In this document: positions 27,138-34,971 of the stretch, one piece after another
How positions within the stretch are numbered: position 1 is the stretch's first letter
How the letters are laid out: each line of letters opens with the position of its first letter
NCBI RefSeq assembly: GCF_009753715.1
Contig: NZ_WQMS01000020.1
Span: forward strand, 124,001 to 188,000
Source: Sphingomonas horti
GTDB lineage: Bacteria > Pseudomonadota > Alphaproteobacteria > Sphingomonadales > Sphingomonadaceae
Direction: 5' to 3'
DNA length: 64,000 nt
Notes under the pieces: model-generated
The model's database searches: none
The model's input: only the letters and a program-made list of their open reading frames with translations
Told to the model about the DNA's origin: nothing
Position numbers and translations under genes: made by a program

Positions 27138-27617
27138 TTAAGGTGCAAGCCGGAGATGCGCCGCAAACTCGGCCAGCACCGCCCTGTACAGCGCCTGCTT
27201 GAACGGCACGATCATCGCCGGGAGCTCCGACGGCTCCGCCCATTTCCAGGCGCGGAACTCGGGCTCGGGCGTGTCGATGCGTACGTCCTCGTCGCGCCCA
27301 AGGAAGCGGCACAGATACCAGGTCTGGCGCTGGCCGCGATATTTCCCGCCCCAGAGCCTGCCCTGCAGGTCTTCCGGCAGGTCATAGTCCAGTTGCCGCA
27401 ACGCGCAGGCGACGATTTCGACCAGATCGCGCGCGATGCCGGTCTCTTCCTCCAGCTCGCGGAGCGCCCCTTCCTCCGCGCTCTCGCCCGGATCGAGCCC
27501 GCCCTGCGGCATCTGCCACGCCTCGAGCGCATTATCGAGCCGCTGGCCGACGAACACCTTGTTCTCCGCATTGAGCAGCATCACGCCGACTGCGGCGCGA
27601 TAAGGCAGGCCGCTCAC
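27138..27617 (-). CDS. rppH: RNA pyrophosphohydrolase (Nudix)
   Basis: Removes pyrophosphate from 5' triphosphate mRNA ends, starting decay. 159 residues with the full Nudix box GGLDPGESAEEGALRELEEE plus TGI, and the RppH-like opening LPYRAAVGVMLLNAENKVFVG. The GTG start at 27617 overlaps the alpha/beta hydrolase stop (GTGA), so it is coupled to that gene. The stop at 27138 lies 26 bp from the convergent amidohydrolase. Alternative: a dinucleoside polyphosphate hydrolase of the same subfamily. Confidence 0.92.
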   Translation of the reverse strand: MSGLPYRAAVGVMLLNAENKVFVGQRLDNALEAWQMPQGGLDPGESAEEGALRELEEETGIARDLVEIVACALRQLDYDLPEDLQGRLWGGKYRGQRQTWYLCRFLGRDEDVRIDTPEPEFRAWKWAEPSELPAMIVPFKQALYRAVLAEFAAHLRLAP

Positions 27618-28606
27618 TCGGCCGCCGCCGCCACCGTGTCCGCGCCCTGCGCTGCTTCGGCCATCACGCGGTCGGCTTCGGCCTCGGCGATCATGTCCTT
27701 CAGGATGCGGAAGCACGCCGCGACGTCTCCGACGCTGGACGGGATCGCCTTCCGGAGGGTGATGAAGCCGTGGATGTTGCCGACCGCCTCGCGATAGACG
27801 GTCGGCACGCCGGCGCGGATCAGCTCGCCCGCATAGGCGCGCCCCTGGTCGCGCAGCGGGTCGAGGCCGGCGGTGACGAGCAGCGTCGGCGGCATTCCCT
27901 CCTGCTTGTGCAGGATCGGCGTGTTCCGCACATCGCCTTCGGTCGCGCGATAGGCCTCGGCAAACCATTGCATGCCGTCGCGGGTCAGCAGGAACCCATC
28001 GCCGAAGTCGTGGAACGACTGGTATTTGGGCGCATCGTCGACGACCGGATAGATCGGCCATTGCGCGATCACCGGCACCTGCGCCGGCCGGTCGCGGAGC
28101 TGCTGGGCAGTGACGATCGTCAGATTGCCGCCCGCGCTGTCGCCGGCGAGCACCAGGCTGGTGACCTTCAGGCCCAGCTCGGCCGGGCTGGTCGCGACCC
28201 AGCGCGCCGCCGCTTCGCAATCGTCGGGCGCGGCGGGGAAAGCGTGCTCCGGTGCCAGGCGATAGTCGACCGCGACGACCGGCAGGTCGAGCGAGCGCGC
28301 TGCTTCGGCGCAGAAGCTGTCATGGGTCTCCAGGTCGCCGATCACGAAGCCGCCGCCGTGGAAGAAGACCAGCACCGGGCCGGGCTGCCGCCGCTCGCGC
28401 GCATCATAGAGGCGCACCGGAACGTCGCCGCATTTCAGGTCGCGCTTGACCGCGAGCTCGCCCGCGGGCGGGTCGGCCACGTCCTTCATCGCGGCATAGG
28501 TCGCCCGGGCCTCGGGCGCCGTGACCTCGTGCATCTTCGGGCCGGGAATGTTGTTCAGGAACTCCAGGAACATCCGGACGTCGGGGCGGACATAGGGCTG
28601 GGACAT
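27614..28606 (-). CDS. Alpha/beta hydrolase, hormone-sensitive-lipase family
   Basis: A 330-residue cytoplasmic esterase. The oxyanion motif HGGG is in LVFFHGGGFVIGD, the nucleophile in LVLAGDSAGGNL, the Asp in AGLDPLRDQG and the His in NIHGFITLRKA, a complete HSL-type triad. The ATG at 28606 has AGGAG 8 bases upstream; the GTG 6 bases earlier is too close to that site. Acts on short acyl esters in most homologues. Operon with rppH. Confidence 0.9.
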   Translation of the reverse strand: MSQPYVRPDVRMFLEFLNNIPGPKMHEVTAPEARATYAAMKDVADPPAGELAVKRDLKCGDVPVRLYDARERRQPGPVLVFFHGGGFVIGDLETHDSFCAEAARSLDLPVVAVDYRLAPEHAFPAAPDDCEAAARWVATSPAELGLKVTSLVLAGDSAGGNLTIVTAQQLRDRPAQVPVIAQWPIYPVVDDAPKYQSFHDFGDGFLLTRDGMQWFAEAYRATEGDVRNTPILHKQEGMPPTLLVTAGLDPLRDQGRAYAGELIRAGVPTVYREAVGNIHGFITLRKAIPSSVGDVAACFRILKDMIAEAEADRVMAEAAQGADTVAAAAE

Positions 28607-28647
28607 GGGCACGGCTCCTGTCGGTTCTGATTCGAAACCAGTTCTAC

Positions 28648-28729
28648 GTCATCCCCGCGAAAGCGGGGACCCACCTTTTCTTGCCTGCCGCGCGGAAGAA
28701 GGTAGGTCCCGGCTCAAGGCCGGGATGAC
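28648..28729. repeat. Intergenic palindromic repeat, copy B (82 bp)
   Basis: Same length and layout as copy A: begins GTCATCCCCGCGAAAGCGGG and ends GGCTCAAGGCCGGGATGAC. The centre again contains GAAGAAGGTAGG. Lies in the gap between tyrS and the alpha/beta hydrolase, 3 bp short of the tyrS stop codon. Confidence 0.88.
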
Positions 28730-28732
28730 GGG

Positions 28733-29962
28733 TCAGGAGCGCGTCAGCAGGCCGTGGTTCTTCTTGCCGGCGGAGACGCGGACGGGATCGGCGCCGACGG
28801 TGACCATCAGCGCCTCATCCTCGACTTTCTCGCCGGCCATGCGCGCGCCGCCCTGCTTGATCAGCCGGCGCGCCTCGTTCTTCGACGCGGCGAGGCCGAG
28901 GCCGACCAGCGCGTCGACAATGCCGATGCTGCCGCCCGGCACCGCCAGACTCGGCAAGGCCTCGCCCGCGGTGCCTTCCTCGAAGGTGCGGCGCGCGGTC
29001 TCGGCGGCCTCGTCCGCCGCCGCGCGGCCGCGGCACATGGCCGTCGCTTCGTTGGCGAGAATTTTCTTCGCTTCGTTGATCTCCGCACCTTCGAGTGCTT
29101 CGAGCCGGGCGATCTCGTCCAGCGGCAGGTCGGTGAACAGGCGCAGGAAGCGGCCGACGTCGCGGTCGTCGGTGTTCCGCCAGAATTGCCAATAATCATA
29201 AGCCGAGAGCTGGTCTTCGTTCAGCCAGACCGCGCCGGACATGGTCTTGCCCATCTTGCCGCCGTCCGCCGTGGTGATCAGCGGGGTGGTGACGCCGAAC
29301 ACCTCGGTGCCGTCGACGCGGCGCGCGAGTTCGATGCCGTTGACGATGTTCCCCCACTGGTCCGATCCGCCCAGCTGCAGCCGGCAGCCGGCGCGGCGGC
29401 TGAGCTCCAGGAAGTCATAGGCCTGGAGGATCATGTAGTTGAACTCCAGGAACGACAGCGACTGCTCGCGATCGAGCCTGAGCTTCACGGAATCGAAGCT
29501 CAGCATCCGGTTGACTGAGAAATGCTGGCCGATGTCGCGCAGGAACGGGATGTATTCGAGCTTGTCGAGCCATTCGGCATTGTCGAGCATGACCGCGTCG
29601 CTGGGGCCGTCGCCGAAGGTCAGGAAGCGCTCGAACACGGTGCGGATCGACGCGATGTTGGCGGCGATCGTGTCGACCGTCATCAGCTTGCGCGCTTCGT
29701 CCTTGAAGCTCGGATCGCCGACCTTGCCGGTGCCGCCGCCCATCAGCACGATCGGCTTGTGCCCCGCCTGCTGGAGCCGGCGCAGCAGCATGATCTGCAC
29801 AAGGCTGCCGACATGAAGCGACGGCGCGGTCGGGTCGAAGCCGATATAGCCGGGCACGACTTGCTTGTTCGCCAGCGCATCGAGCGCCGCGGCGTCGGTG
29901 ACCTGGTGGATGTATCCGCGTTCGTCGAGTAGGCGGAGGAGGGGAGAGGTGTAGGCGGTCAT
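28733..29962 (-). CDS. tyrS: Tyrosyl-tRNA synthetase
   Basis: Charges tRNA-Tyr. 409 residues: HIGH-equivalent in [22 protein letters not shown]-equivalent KMGKTMSG, and a C-terminal S4 RNA-binding domain ([19 protein letters not shown]). The tyrosine-binding motif [14 protein letters not shown] is intact. Divergent from the DOMON-like gene, with only 26 bp between their starts. No competing interpretation. Confidence 0.98.
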   Translation of the reverse strand: MTAYTSPLLRLLDERGYIHQVTDAAALDALANKQVVPGYIGFDPTAPSLHVGSLVQIMLLRRLQQAGHKPIVLMGGGTGKVGDPSFKDEARKLMTVDTIAANIASIRTVFERFLTFGDGPSDAVMLDNAEWLDKLEYIPFLRDIGQHFSVNRMLSFDSVKLRLDREQSLSFLEFNYMILQAYDFLELSRRAGCRLQLGGSDQWGNIVNGIELARRVDGTEVFGVTTPLITTADGGKMGKTMSGAVWLNEDQLSAYDYWQFWRNTDDRDVGRFLRLFTDLPLDEIARLEALEGAEINEAKKILANEATAMCRGRAAADEAAETARRTFEEGTAGEALPSLAVPGGSIGIVDALVGLGLAASKNEARRLIKQGGARMAGEKVEDEALMVTVGADPVRVSAGKKNHGLLTRS

Positions 29963-29988
29963 TGCGCGGGCGCGACTAGCATGGAGAA

Positions 29989-30558
29989 TTGGATTTGGGG
30001 AGCATTTGGGGAATTCATCAGCTCATATCGCATCCGGGCACGCCACCGCGAGCGATCTCCGGGGTTACCGCGCAGCTTCTTGTCTTGGACGGCAAGTCGA
30101 TGGAGATCGAGTTTGGCGTGCGCGGTAGGCGACATCTGTTGCTCGCGCCCGAGGGGGAGCCGGCCCGCACGGACGGGCTGTGGCAGACAACCTGCTTCGA
30201 GGCTTTTATCCGCCCGATCAAATCCGAAGCATATCTTGAACTGAACTTTTCACCCTCGTTCGCCTGGGCCGCCTACTCTTTTGATCGCTACCGTGAGGGG
30301 ATGCGGCCGCTGCCCATGCGCGTCGATCCTGAAATCGCGGTGACTGATCCAGCTACCGAGCATGACTATTTCCATCTTTCGGCTGAGTTTGAGCCGCCGT
30401 CTTTGCCGGCCCCCCTGTCGCTGGGCCTCTCCGCGGTGATCGAGGAGAAGGACGGCACCAAATCCTACTGGGCGCTGCGCCATCCGCCCGGCGACAGGCC
30501 CGATTTCCATCATCCCGATTGCTTTGCGCTCGAACTCCCGCCAGCAAGCGACACATGA
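29989..30558 (+). CDS. DOMON-like domain protein
   Basis: A 189-residue soluble protein resembling DOMON/CBM9-like carbohydrate-binding domains found next to cell-wall genes. Typical strands: [34 protein letters not shown] and a C-terminal [12 protein letters not shown]. An in-frame TAG at 29977 limits the start to TTG at 29989 or 29995, both poor, so the N-terminus is uncertain. Its TGA overlaps the NamZ-like ATG (30555), so binding protein and muramidase are coupled. No signal peptide is evident. Confidence 0.78.
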   Translation: MDLGSIWGIHQLISHPGTPPRAISGVTAQLLVLDGKSMEIEFGVRGRRHLLLAPEGEPARTDGLWQTTCFEAFIRPIKSEAYLELNFSPSFAWAAYSFDRYREGMRPLPMRVDPEIAVTDPATEHDYFHLSAEFEPPSLPAPLSLGLSAVIEEKDGTKSYWALRHPPGDRPDFHHPDCFALELPPASDT

Positions 30559-31754
30559 AATTCGGTATCGATCGGCTGCTCGCCGACCCTGAGCTTCGTG
30601 CGCCGCTGGAAGGCAAGCGGGTCGCGCTGCTGGCGCATCCGGCCTCCGTCACCGCGGACCTGACGCATTCGCTCGATGCGCTGGTCGCGGCGGGGTTGAA
30701 CGTGACGGCGATGTTCGGGCCGCAGCACGGCGTGCGGGGCGACCTTCAGGACAACATGATGGAGTCGGCGGACTTCACCGATCCGGTGTACGGCATCCCC
30801 GTGTTCAGCCTCTATGGCGAAGTGCGGCGGCCGACCGGCCAGTCGATGCACATGTTCGACACGATCCTGGTCGACCTGCAGGATCTCGGCTGCCGCATCT
30901 ACACGTTCATCACCACGCTCCGCTACGTGCTGGAAGCCGCGGCCGAACATGGCAAGGCAGTGTGGGTGCTCGACCGGCCAAACCCCGCCGGGCGGCCGAT
31001 CGAGGGACTGACCCTTCGCGAAGGATGGGAGAGCTTCGTCGGCGCCGGGCCGATGCCGATGCGGCACGGGCTGACGCTCGGCGAGCTCGGCCGCTGGTTC
31101 ATCGAGCAGCTGAAGCTCGACGTCGATTACAAGGTGATCGAGATGCGCGGCTGGCGGCCGGGCGCGGAACCGGGCTTCGGCTGGCCGCTGGAGGAGCGGG
31201 TCTGGATCAACCCCAGCCCCAATGCGCCGAACGTCAACATGGCGCGCGCCTATGCCGGCACGGTGATGCTGGAAGGGACGACGCTCTCTGAAGGGCGCGG
31301 CACGACGCGGCCGCTGGAGCTGTTCGGCGCGCCGGACATCGACGCGAAGGCCGTGATCGCCGAGATGCGCCGGCTCGCCCCCGGCTGGCTTGAGGGTTGC
31401 GCGCTCCGCGAAATCTGGTTCCAGCCGACCTTTCACAAGCATGCGAAGACGCTGTGCAATGGCGTCCACACCCATGCGGAAGGGCGGTTCTACGACCATC
31501 AGGCGTTCAAGCCGTGGCGGCTGCAGGCGCTGGCGTTCAAGGCCATCCGGCGGCTGTGGCCCCATTATGACCTGTGGCGCGACTTCCCGTACGAATATGA
31601 GTTCGACAAGCTCGCGATCGATGTGATCAACGGGTCGCCGCGCTTGCGCGAATGGGTCGACGAGGCGGCCGCGGCACCGGGCGACCTAGACGCGATCACG
31701 CTGCCGGACGAGCAGGCCTGGGAAGAGGAGCGGCGCAGCTTTCTTCTCTATTGA
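30555..31754 (+). CDS. DUF1343/NamZ-like exo-beta-N-acetylmuramidase
   Basis: A 399-residue protein of the DUF1343 family, whose characterised member NamZ releases terminal N-acetylmuramic acid from peptidoglycan fragments. Typical blocks are VALLAHPASVTADLTHSLDA, FGPQHGVRG, DLQDLGCRIYTFITTL, VLDRPNPAGG-like (WVLDRPNPAGRPIEG) and EGRGTTRPLE. No signal peptide is visible, which would place it in the cytoplasm and in recycling rather than wall digestion. The ATG at 30555 overlaps the upstream stop. Specific activity is by family inference. Confidence 0.88.
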   Translation: MKFGIDRLLADPELRAPLEGKRVALLAHPASVTADLTHSLDALVAAGLNVTAMFGPQHGVRGDLQDNMMESADFTDPVYGIPVFSLYGEVRRPTGQSMHMFDTILVDLQDLGCRIYTFITTLRYVLEAAAEHGKAVWVLDRPNPAGRPIEGLTLREGWESFVGAGPMPMRHGLTLGELGRWFIEQLKLDVDYKVIEMRGWRPGAEPGFGWPLEERVWINPSPNAPNVNMARAYAGTVMLEGTTLSEGRGTTRPLELFGAPDIDAKAVIAEMRRLAPGWLEGCALREIWFQPTFHKHAKTLCNGVHTHAEGRFYDHQAFKPWRLQALAFKAIRRLWPHYDLWRDFPYEYEFDKLAIDVINGSPRLREWVDEAAAAPGDLDAITLPDEQAWEEERRSFLLY

Positions 31755-31868
31755 GCAGCCCGGCTCTAAGCCCCGCGAAACGTGCCGGAATCCCGACGAG
31801 CCGAGCGCGAGAAATATTCTCGAATCTCGCTGTGGGAATTAACCATCATTTTACGATTGCGGGGCAGC

Positions 31869-32069
31869 ATGAAAAGCCTGGAGCGGTTGGGGAATCGCTT
31901 CACGAGCGCCGGGGAGAGGGTCGCTGTGGAATCGAACGTCCGTTACTATGCACGTCGCGCTGCGTATGAAGCCAATGCCGCCGCGAAGGCTGTGACGCCT
32001 GAGGCGGCAATGCGCCGCCGCGCGCTGGCCGACATGTTCGCGCGCAAGGCGCAGGAACTCTGCGCCTGA
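31869..32069 (+). CDS. Small hypothetical protein, helical
   Basis: A 66-residue basic, alanine- and arginine-rich protein (MKSLERLGNRFTSAGERVAV to the end AQELCA) that should be mostly alpha-helical. No domain recognised. It stands alone between the NamZ-like gene and tlyA. GGGG just before the ATG gives weak support for initiation. Could be a real small protein; evidence is limited to coding pattern and length. Confidence 0.5.
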   Translation: MKSLERLGNRFTSAGERVAVESNVRYYARRAAYEANAAAKAVTPEAAMRRRALADMFARKAQELCA

Positions 32070-32115
32070 TCTGAGCGCGGTTGGCGGCGCGCTCCCGCGC
32101 CGCTAAGGCCGCTCC

Positions 32116-32850
32116 ATGCCCAAGCAGCGCGCCGACCAGCTTCTCGTCGACCGCGCCCTCGCCGAAAGCCGCACCCGCGCCCAGGCGCTGATCCTTGCCG
32201 GCCTCGTCTTCTCCGGCGAGCGGCGTATCGACAAGCCCGGCCAATCCCTTCCCGGCGATGCGCCGATCGAGGTGCGCGGGCGTGACCATCCCTGGGTTTC
32301 GCGCGGCGGCATCAAGCTGGCGCACGGGCTCGACCATTTCGGCTGGGACGTGAGCGGCGCGGTCGCGATCGACGTCGGCTCCTCAACCGGCGGCTTCACC
32401 GACGTGCTGCTGAGCCGCGGCGCCGCGCGCGTGTACGCGGTCGACAGCGGCACCAACCAGCTCGCCTGGAAGCTGCGGCAGGATCCGCGGGTGGTGGTGC
32501 TGGAGCAACTGAGCGCGCGGCTGCTGACAGCCGGGCATATCCCCGAGCCGATCGACATGATCGTCTGCGACGCAAGCTTCATCGGTCTTGCCAAGGTGCT
32601 GGAGGTGCCGCTGACCTTCGCCAGGCCCGCCGCACGATTGCTGGCGCTGATCAAGCCGCAATTCGAGGCCGGACGCGACGAGGTCGGCAAGGGCGGCGTC
32701 GTCCGCGATCCGGCGGTGCACGCGCGCGTCTGCGACGAAGTGGCGGCATGGGTCGCGGACCAGGGCTGGCGCGTCGAAGGGATCGTGCAGAGCCCGATCA
32801 CCGGCCCGGAAGGCAATATCGAGTTCCTGATCGCGGCGGCGCGGGGCTGA
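32116..32850 (+). CDS. tlyA: TlyA-family rRNA 2'-O-methyltransferase
   Basis: Methylates ribosomal RNA cytidines (in characterised TlyA, 16S C1409 and 23S C1920). 244 residues: N-terminal S4 domain (RADQLLVDRALAESRTRAQA), then an FtsJ/RrmJ-like domain with SAM loop AIDVGSSTGGFTDVLLSRGA and the Lys in LIKPQFEAGRDEVGKGGVV. Haemolysin annotations of this family are historical. Transcribed toward the TonB receptor that follows. Confidence 0.93.
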   Translation: MPKQRADQLLVDRALAESRTRAQALILAGLVFSGERRIDKPGQSLPGDAPIEVRGRDHPWVSRGGIKLAHGLDHFGWDVSGAVAIDVGSSTGGFTDVLLSRGAARVYAVDSGTNQLAWKLRQDPRVVVLEQLSARLLTAGHIPEPIDMIVCDASFIGLAKVLEVPLTFARPAARLLALIKPQFEAGRDEVGKGGVVRDPAVHARVCDEVAAWVADQGWRVEGIVQSPITGPEGNIEFLIAAARG

Positions 32851-32924
32851 CGCCGTTCGTCGAACCGCGACGCATCCGGTCGAAAGTTCCGCCGTCGCAA
32901 CGGCTTGTGCGGCATGGTCGGATC

Positions 32925-34847
32925 ATGCGCCTGCTCATCCGTTCCGCCGCCGTCGCCGCGCTGCTGTGCTCCACCGCAGCGCTCGCGCAGCGCACGACCG
33001 ACAATGCGACCACGCAGTCGCGCGACGCCTTCGGCAAGCGCGTCGGCGACGAGCAGATCGGCATCTACAACCCGTTCGACGTGCGCGGTTTCTCCGCCGT
33101 CGATGCCGGCAATACCCGCATCGAAGGCCTGTATTTCCAGCAGCAGTCGAACCCCACCGACCGGCTGATCGAAGGGTCGACGATGCGCGTCGGCATCTCG
33201 GCCCAGGGCTATCCGTTCCCGGCGCCGACCGGCATCGCCGATTATTCGCTGCGGAAGCCGGGCGACAGGACGATCGCAAGCGTGGTGCTGCGCTACGGCC
33301 CGTTCGACGCCCAGGTCGGCCAGCTCGATGTCGGCCTGCCGATCGTCGACAAGCGTTTAGGCGTGCAGGCCGGCATCGCCTATTACAACGACAACCAGCA
33401 TTTCGGCGGCACGCCGCAATATCTCTCGCTCGGCGCGACGACGGTGTGGAAGCCGGTCGACGGCGTCGAGATCATTCCCTTCTGGAGCTCGATTCACACC
33501 AACTCGCAGGAAGCGCAGACTTTGGTGTTTGTGCCGAAGGATGCGACTTACCTGCCGCCACGGGTCAAGCGCGGAGTCTTCGCCGGCCAGCCCTGGGCAA
33601 CCTATGAGGGCATCAACTGGAACACCGGCCTGATCGCGAAGGCATCTCTGACAGGTTTCGACGTGGCCGCGGGCGCGTTCCGCTCGGTCAGCCACGACGC
33701 GCAGAACGCAGTCGATCTGCTGTTCGACGTCAGCCCCGACGGGGACGCGGCCGACCGCCACGTCTTCATCGATCGCGGCAACCGCTTCGGTGCCACGTCG
33801 GGCGAGTTTCGCGTCTCGCGTGATTTCGACGAAGGCGATCGCCGCCACACGATCATCGCGACGGTCCGCGGGCGCGACCAGAAACGGCTCTATGGCGGCT
33901 CTGCGGACGTTGCGCTCGGCCCGACAGTCTGGGGAGAGGTGGACTACCGACCGCTGCCCGATCTCGTGTTCGGGCAGAAATCGCGCGACCATGTCCGCCA
34001 GGTCACGGCCGGCCTGGGCTACCAGCTGAAATGGCTGAAGGTGGGCGAGTTCGGCGTCGGCCTGCAGAAGACCGACTATAAGAAGGACGTGATCACGCCT
34101 CAAGGGCGGCTGCCGGAATCGAAGTCCTCGCCCTGGCTACTGAACGCGAACGCGGCGATCGAGCTGACCGACGCTGTCGTTATCTATGGCAGCTATGCGC
34201 GCGGGCTGGAGGAGAGCCCGGTCGCGCCCGATCGCGCCGTCAACCGCGACGAGGCGCCGCCCGCTTTCAAGACCGAGCAGAAGGACGCCGGCATTCGCTG
34301 GGCGATCGCGCCCGATCTGTCGGCGATCGCCGGGTTGTTCGAAATCACCAAGCCCTATTTCAACCTGGATTCGGCCGCTCGCTTCCGGCAGCTCGGGCAG
34401 TTGCGCCACCGCGGCGTCGAGCTCTCGCTCGCCGGCCGGATCGCGCAGGGGCTGAACATCGTCGCCGGCACGGTCTTCCTGGACGCCGAAGTGACCGGAG
34501 AGCTGGTCGATTCGGGCGTGATCGGCGGCAAGCCGGTCGGCGCGATCGAGCGGCACAGCATCCTGAGCGTCGATTACCGCTTCCCGGACAGTCCCTTTTC
34601 GATCGACGCCTTCGCTGAGGAAACAGGCGACCGGGTCGCGAACGTCGCCAACACGCTGGTGGTGCCGCCGCGCGCGGTGCTGGCGGTCGGCGGCCGCTAC
34701 CGCTTCAAGATCGGCAAGTCGAACGCGCTGATCCGTGCCCAGGTCGGCAACGTGTTCAACAATTACGGCTATGGCGTCGGCGGCAGCGGCTTCTTCGTGT
34801 ACAACCTGCCGCGCCGGCTGAGCGTCACGCTGACCACCGACATCTAG
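32925..34847 (+). CDS. TonB-dependent outer-membrane receptor
   Basis: A 640-residue outer membrane transporter. Signal peptide MRLLIRSAAVAALLCSTAALA. The plug (about 30-130) contains IYNPFDVRGFSAVDAGNTRI then EGLYFQQQSNPTDRLIEGS, and the rest is alternating amphipathic beta-strand sequence ending in an aromatic-containing terminal region (NLPRRLSVTLTTDI). No obvious TonB box (no xTxxV-type motif) is seen before the plug. Substrate unknown; iron siderophores are the usual guess. Followed by a secreted S9 peptidase 125 bp downstream. Confidence 0.88.
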   Translation: MRLLIRSAAVAALLCSTAALAQRTTDNATTQSRDAFGKRVGDEQIGIYNPFDVRGFSAVDAGNTRIEGLYFQQQSNPTDRLIEGSTMRVGISAQGYPFPAPTGIADYSLRKPGDRTIASVVLRYGPFDAQVGQLDVGLPIVDKRLGVQAGIAYYNDNQHFGGTPQYLSLGATTVWKPVDGVEIIPFWSSIHTNSQEAQTLVFVPKDATYLPPRVKRGVFAGQPWATYEGINWNTGLIAKASLTGFDVAAGAFRSVSHDAQNAVDLLFDVSPDGDAADRHVFIDRGNRFGATSGEFRVSRDFDEGDRRHTIIATVRGRDQKRLYGGSADVALGPTVWGEVDYRPLPDLVFGQKSRDHVRQVTAGLGYQLKWLKVGEFGVGLQKTDYKKDVITPQGRLPESKSSPWLLNANAAIELTDAVVIYGSYARGLEESPVAPDRAVNRDEAPPAFKTEQKDAGIRWAIAPDLSAIAGLFEITKPYFNLDSAARFRQLGQLRHRGVELSLAGRIAQGLNIVAGTVFLDAEVTGELVDSGVIGGKPVGAIERHSILSVDYRFPDSPFSIDAFAEETGDRVANVANTLVVPPRAVLAVGGRYRFKIGKSNALIRAQVGNVFNNYGYGVGGSGFFVYNLPRRLSVTLTTDI

Positions 34848-34971
34848 CGCCCCACCCGCCTTCAGGTTTGCACGGCCGCCTGCGATTCCGCTCGTTCCTC
34901 ACTTGCGTCAAAGATTGCGCGTCTCCGCGATGACGTTAAGGTCGGCGGTTCAGCGGACCGGGAGGGGCGAT

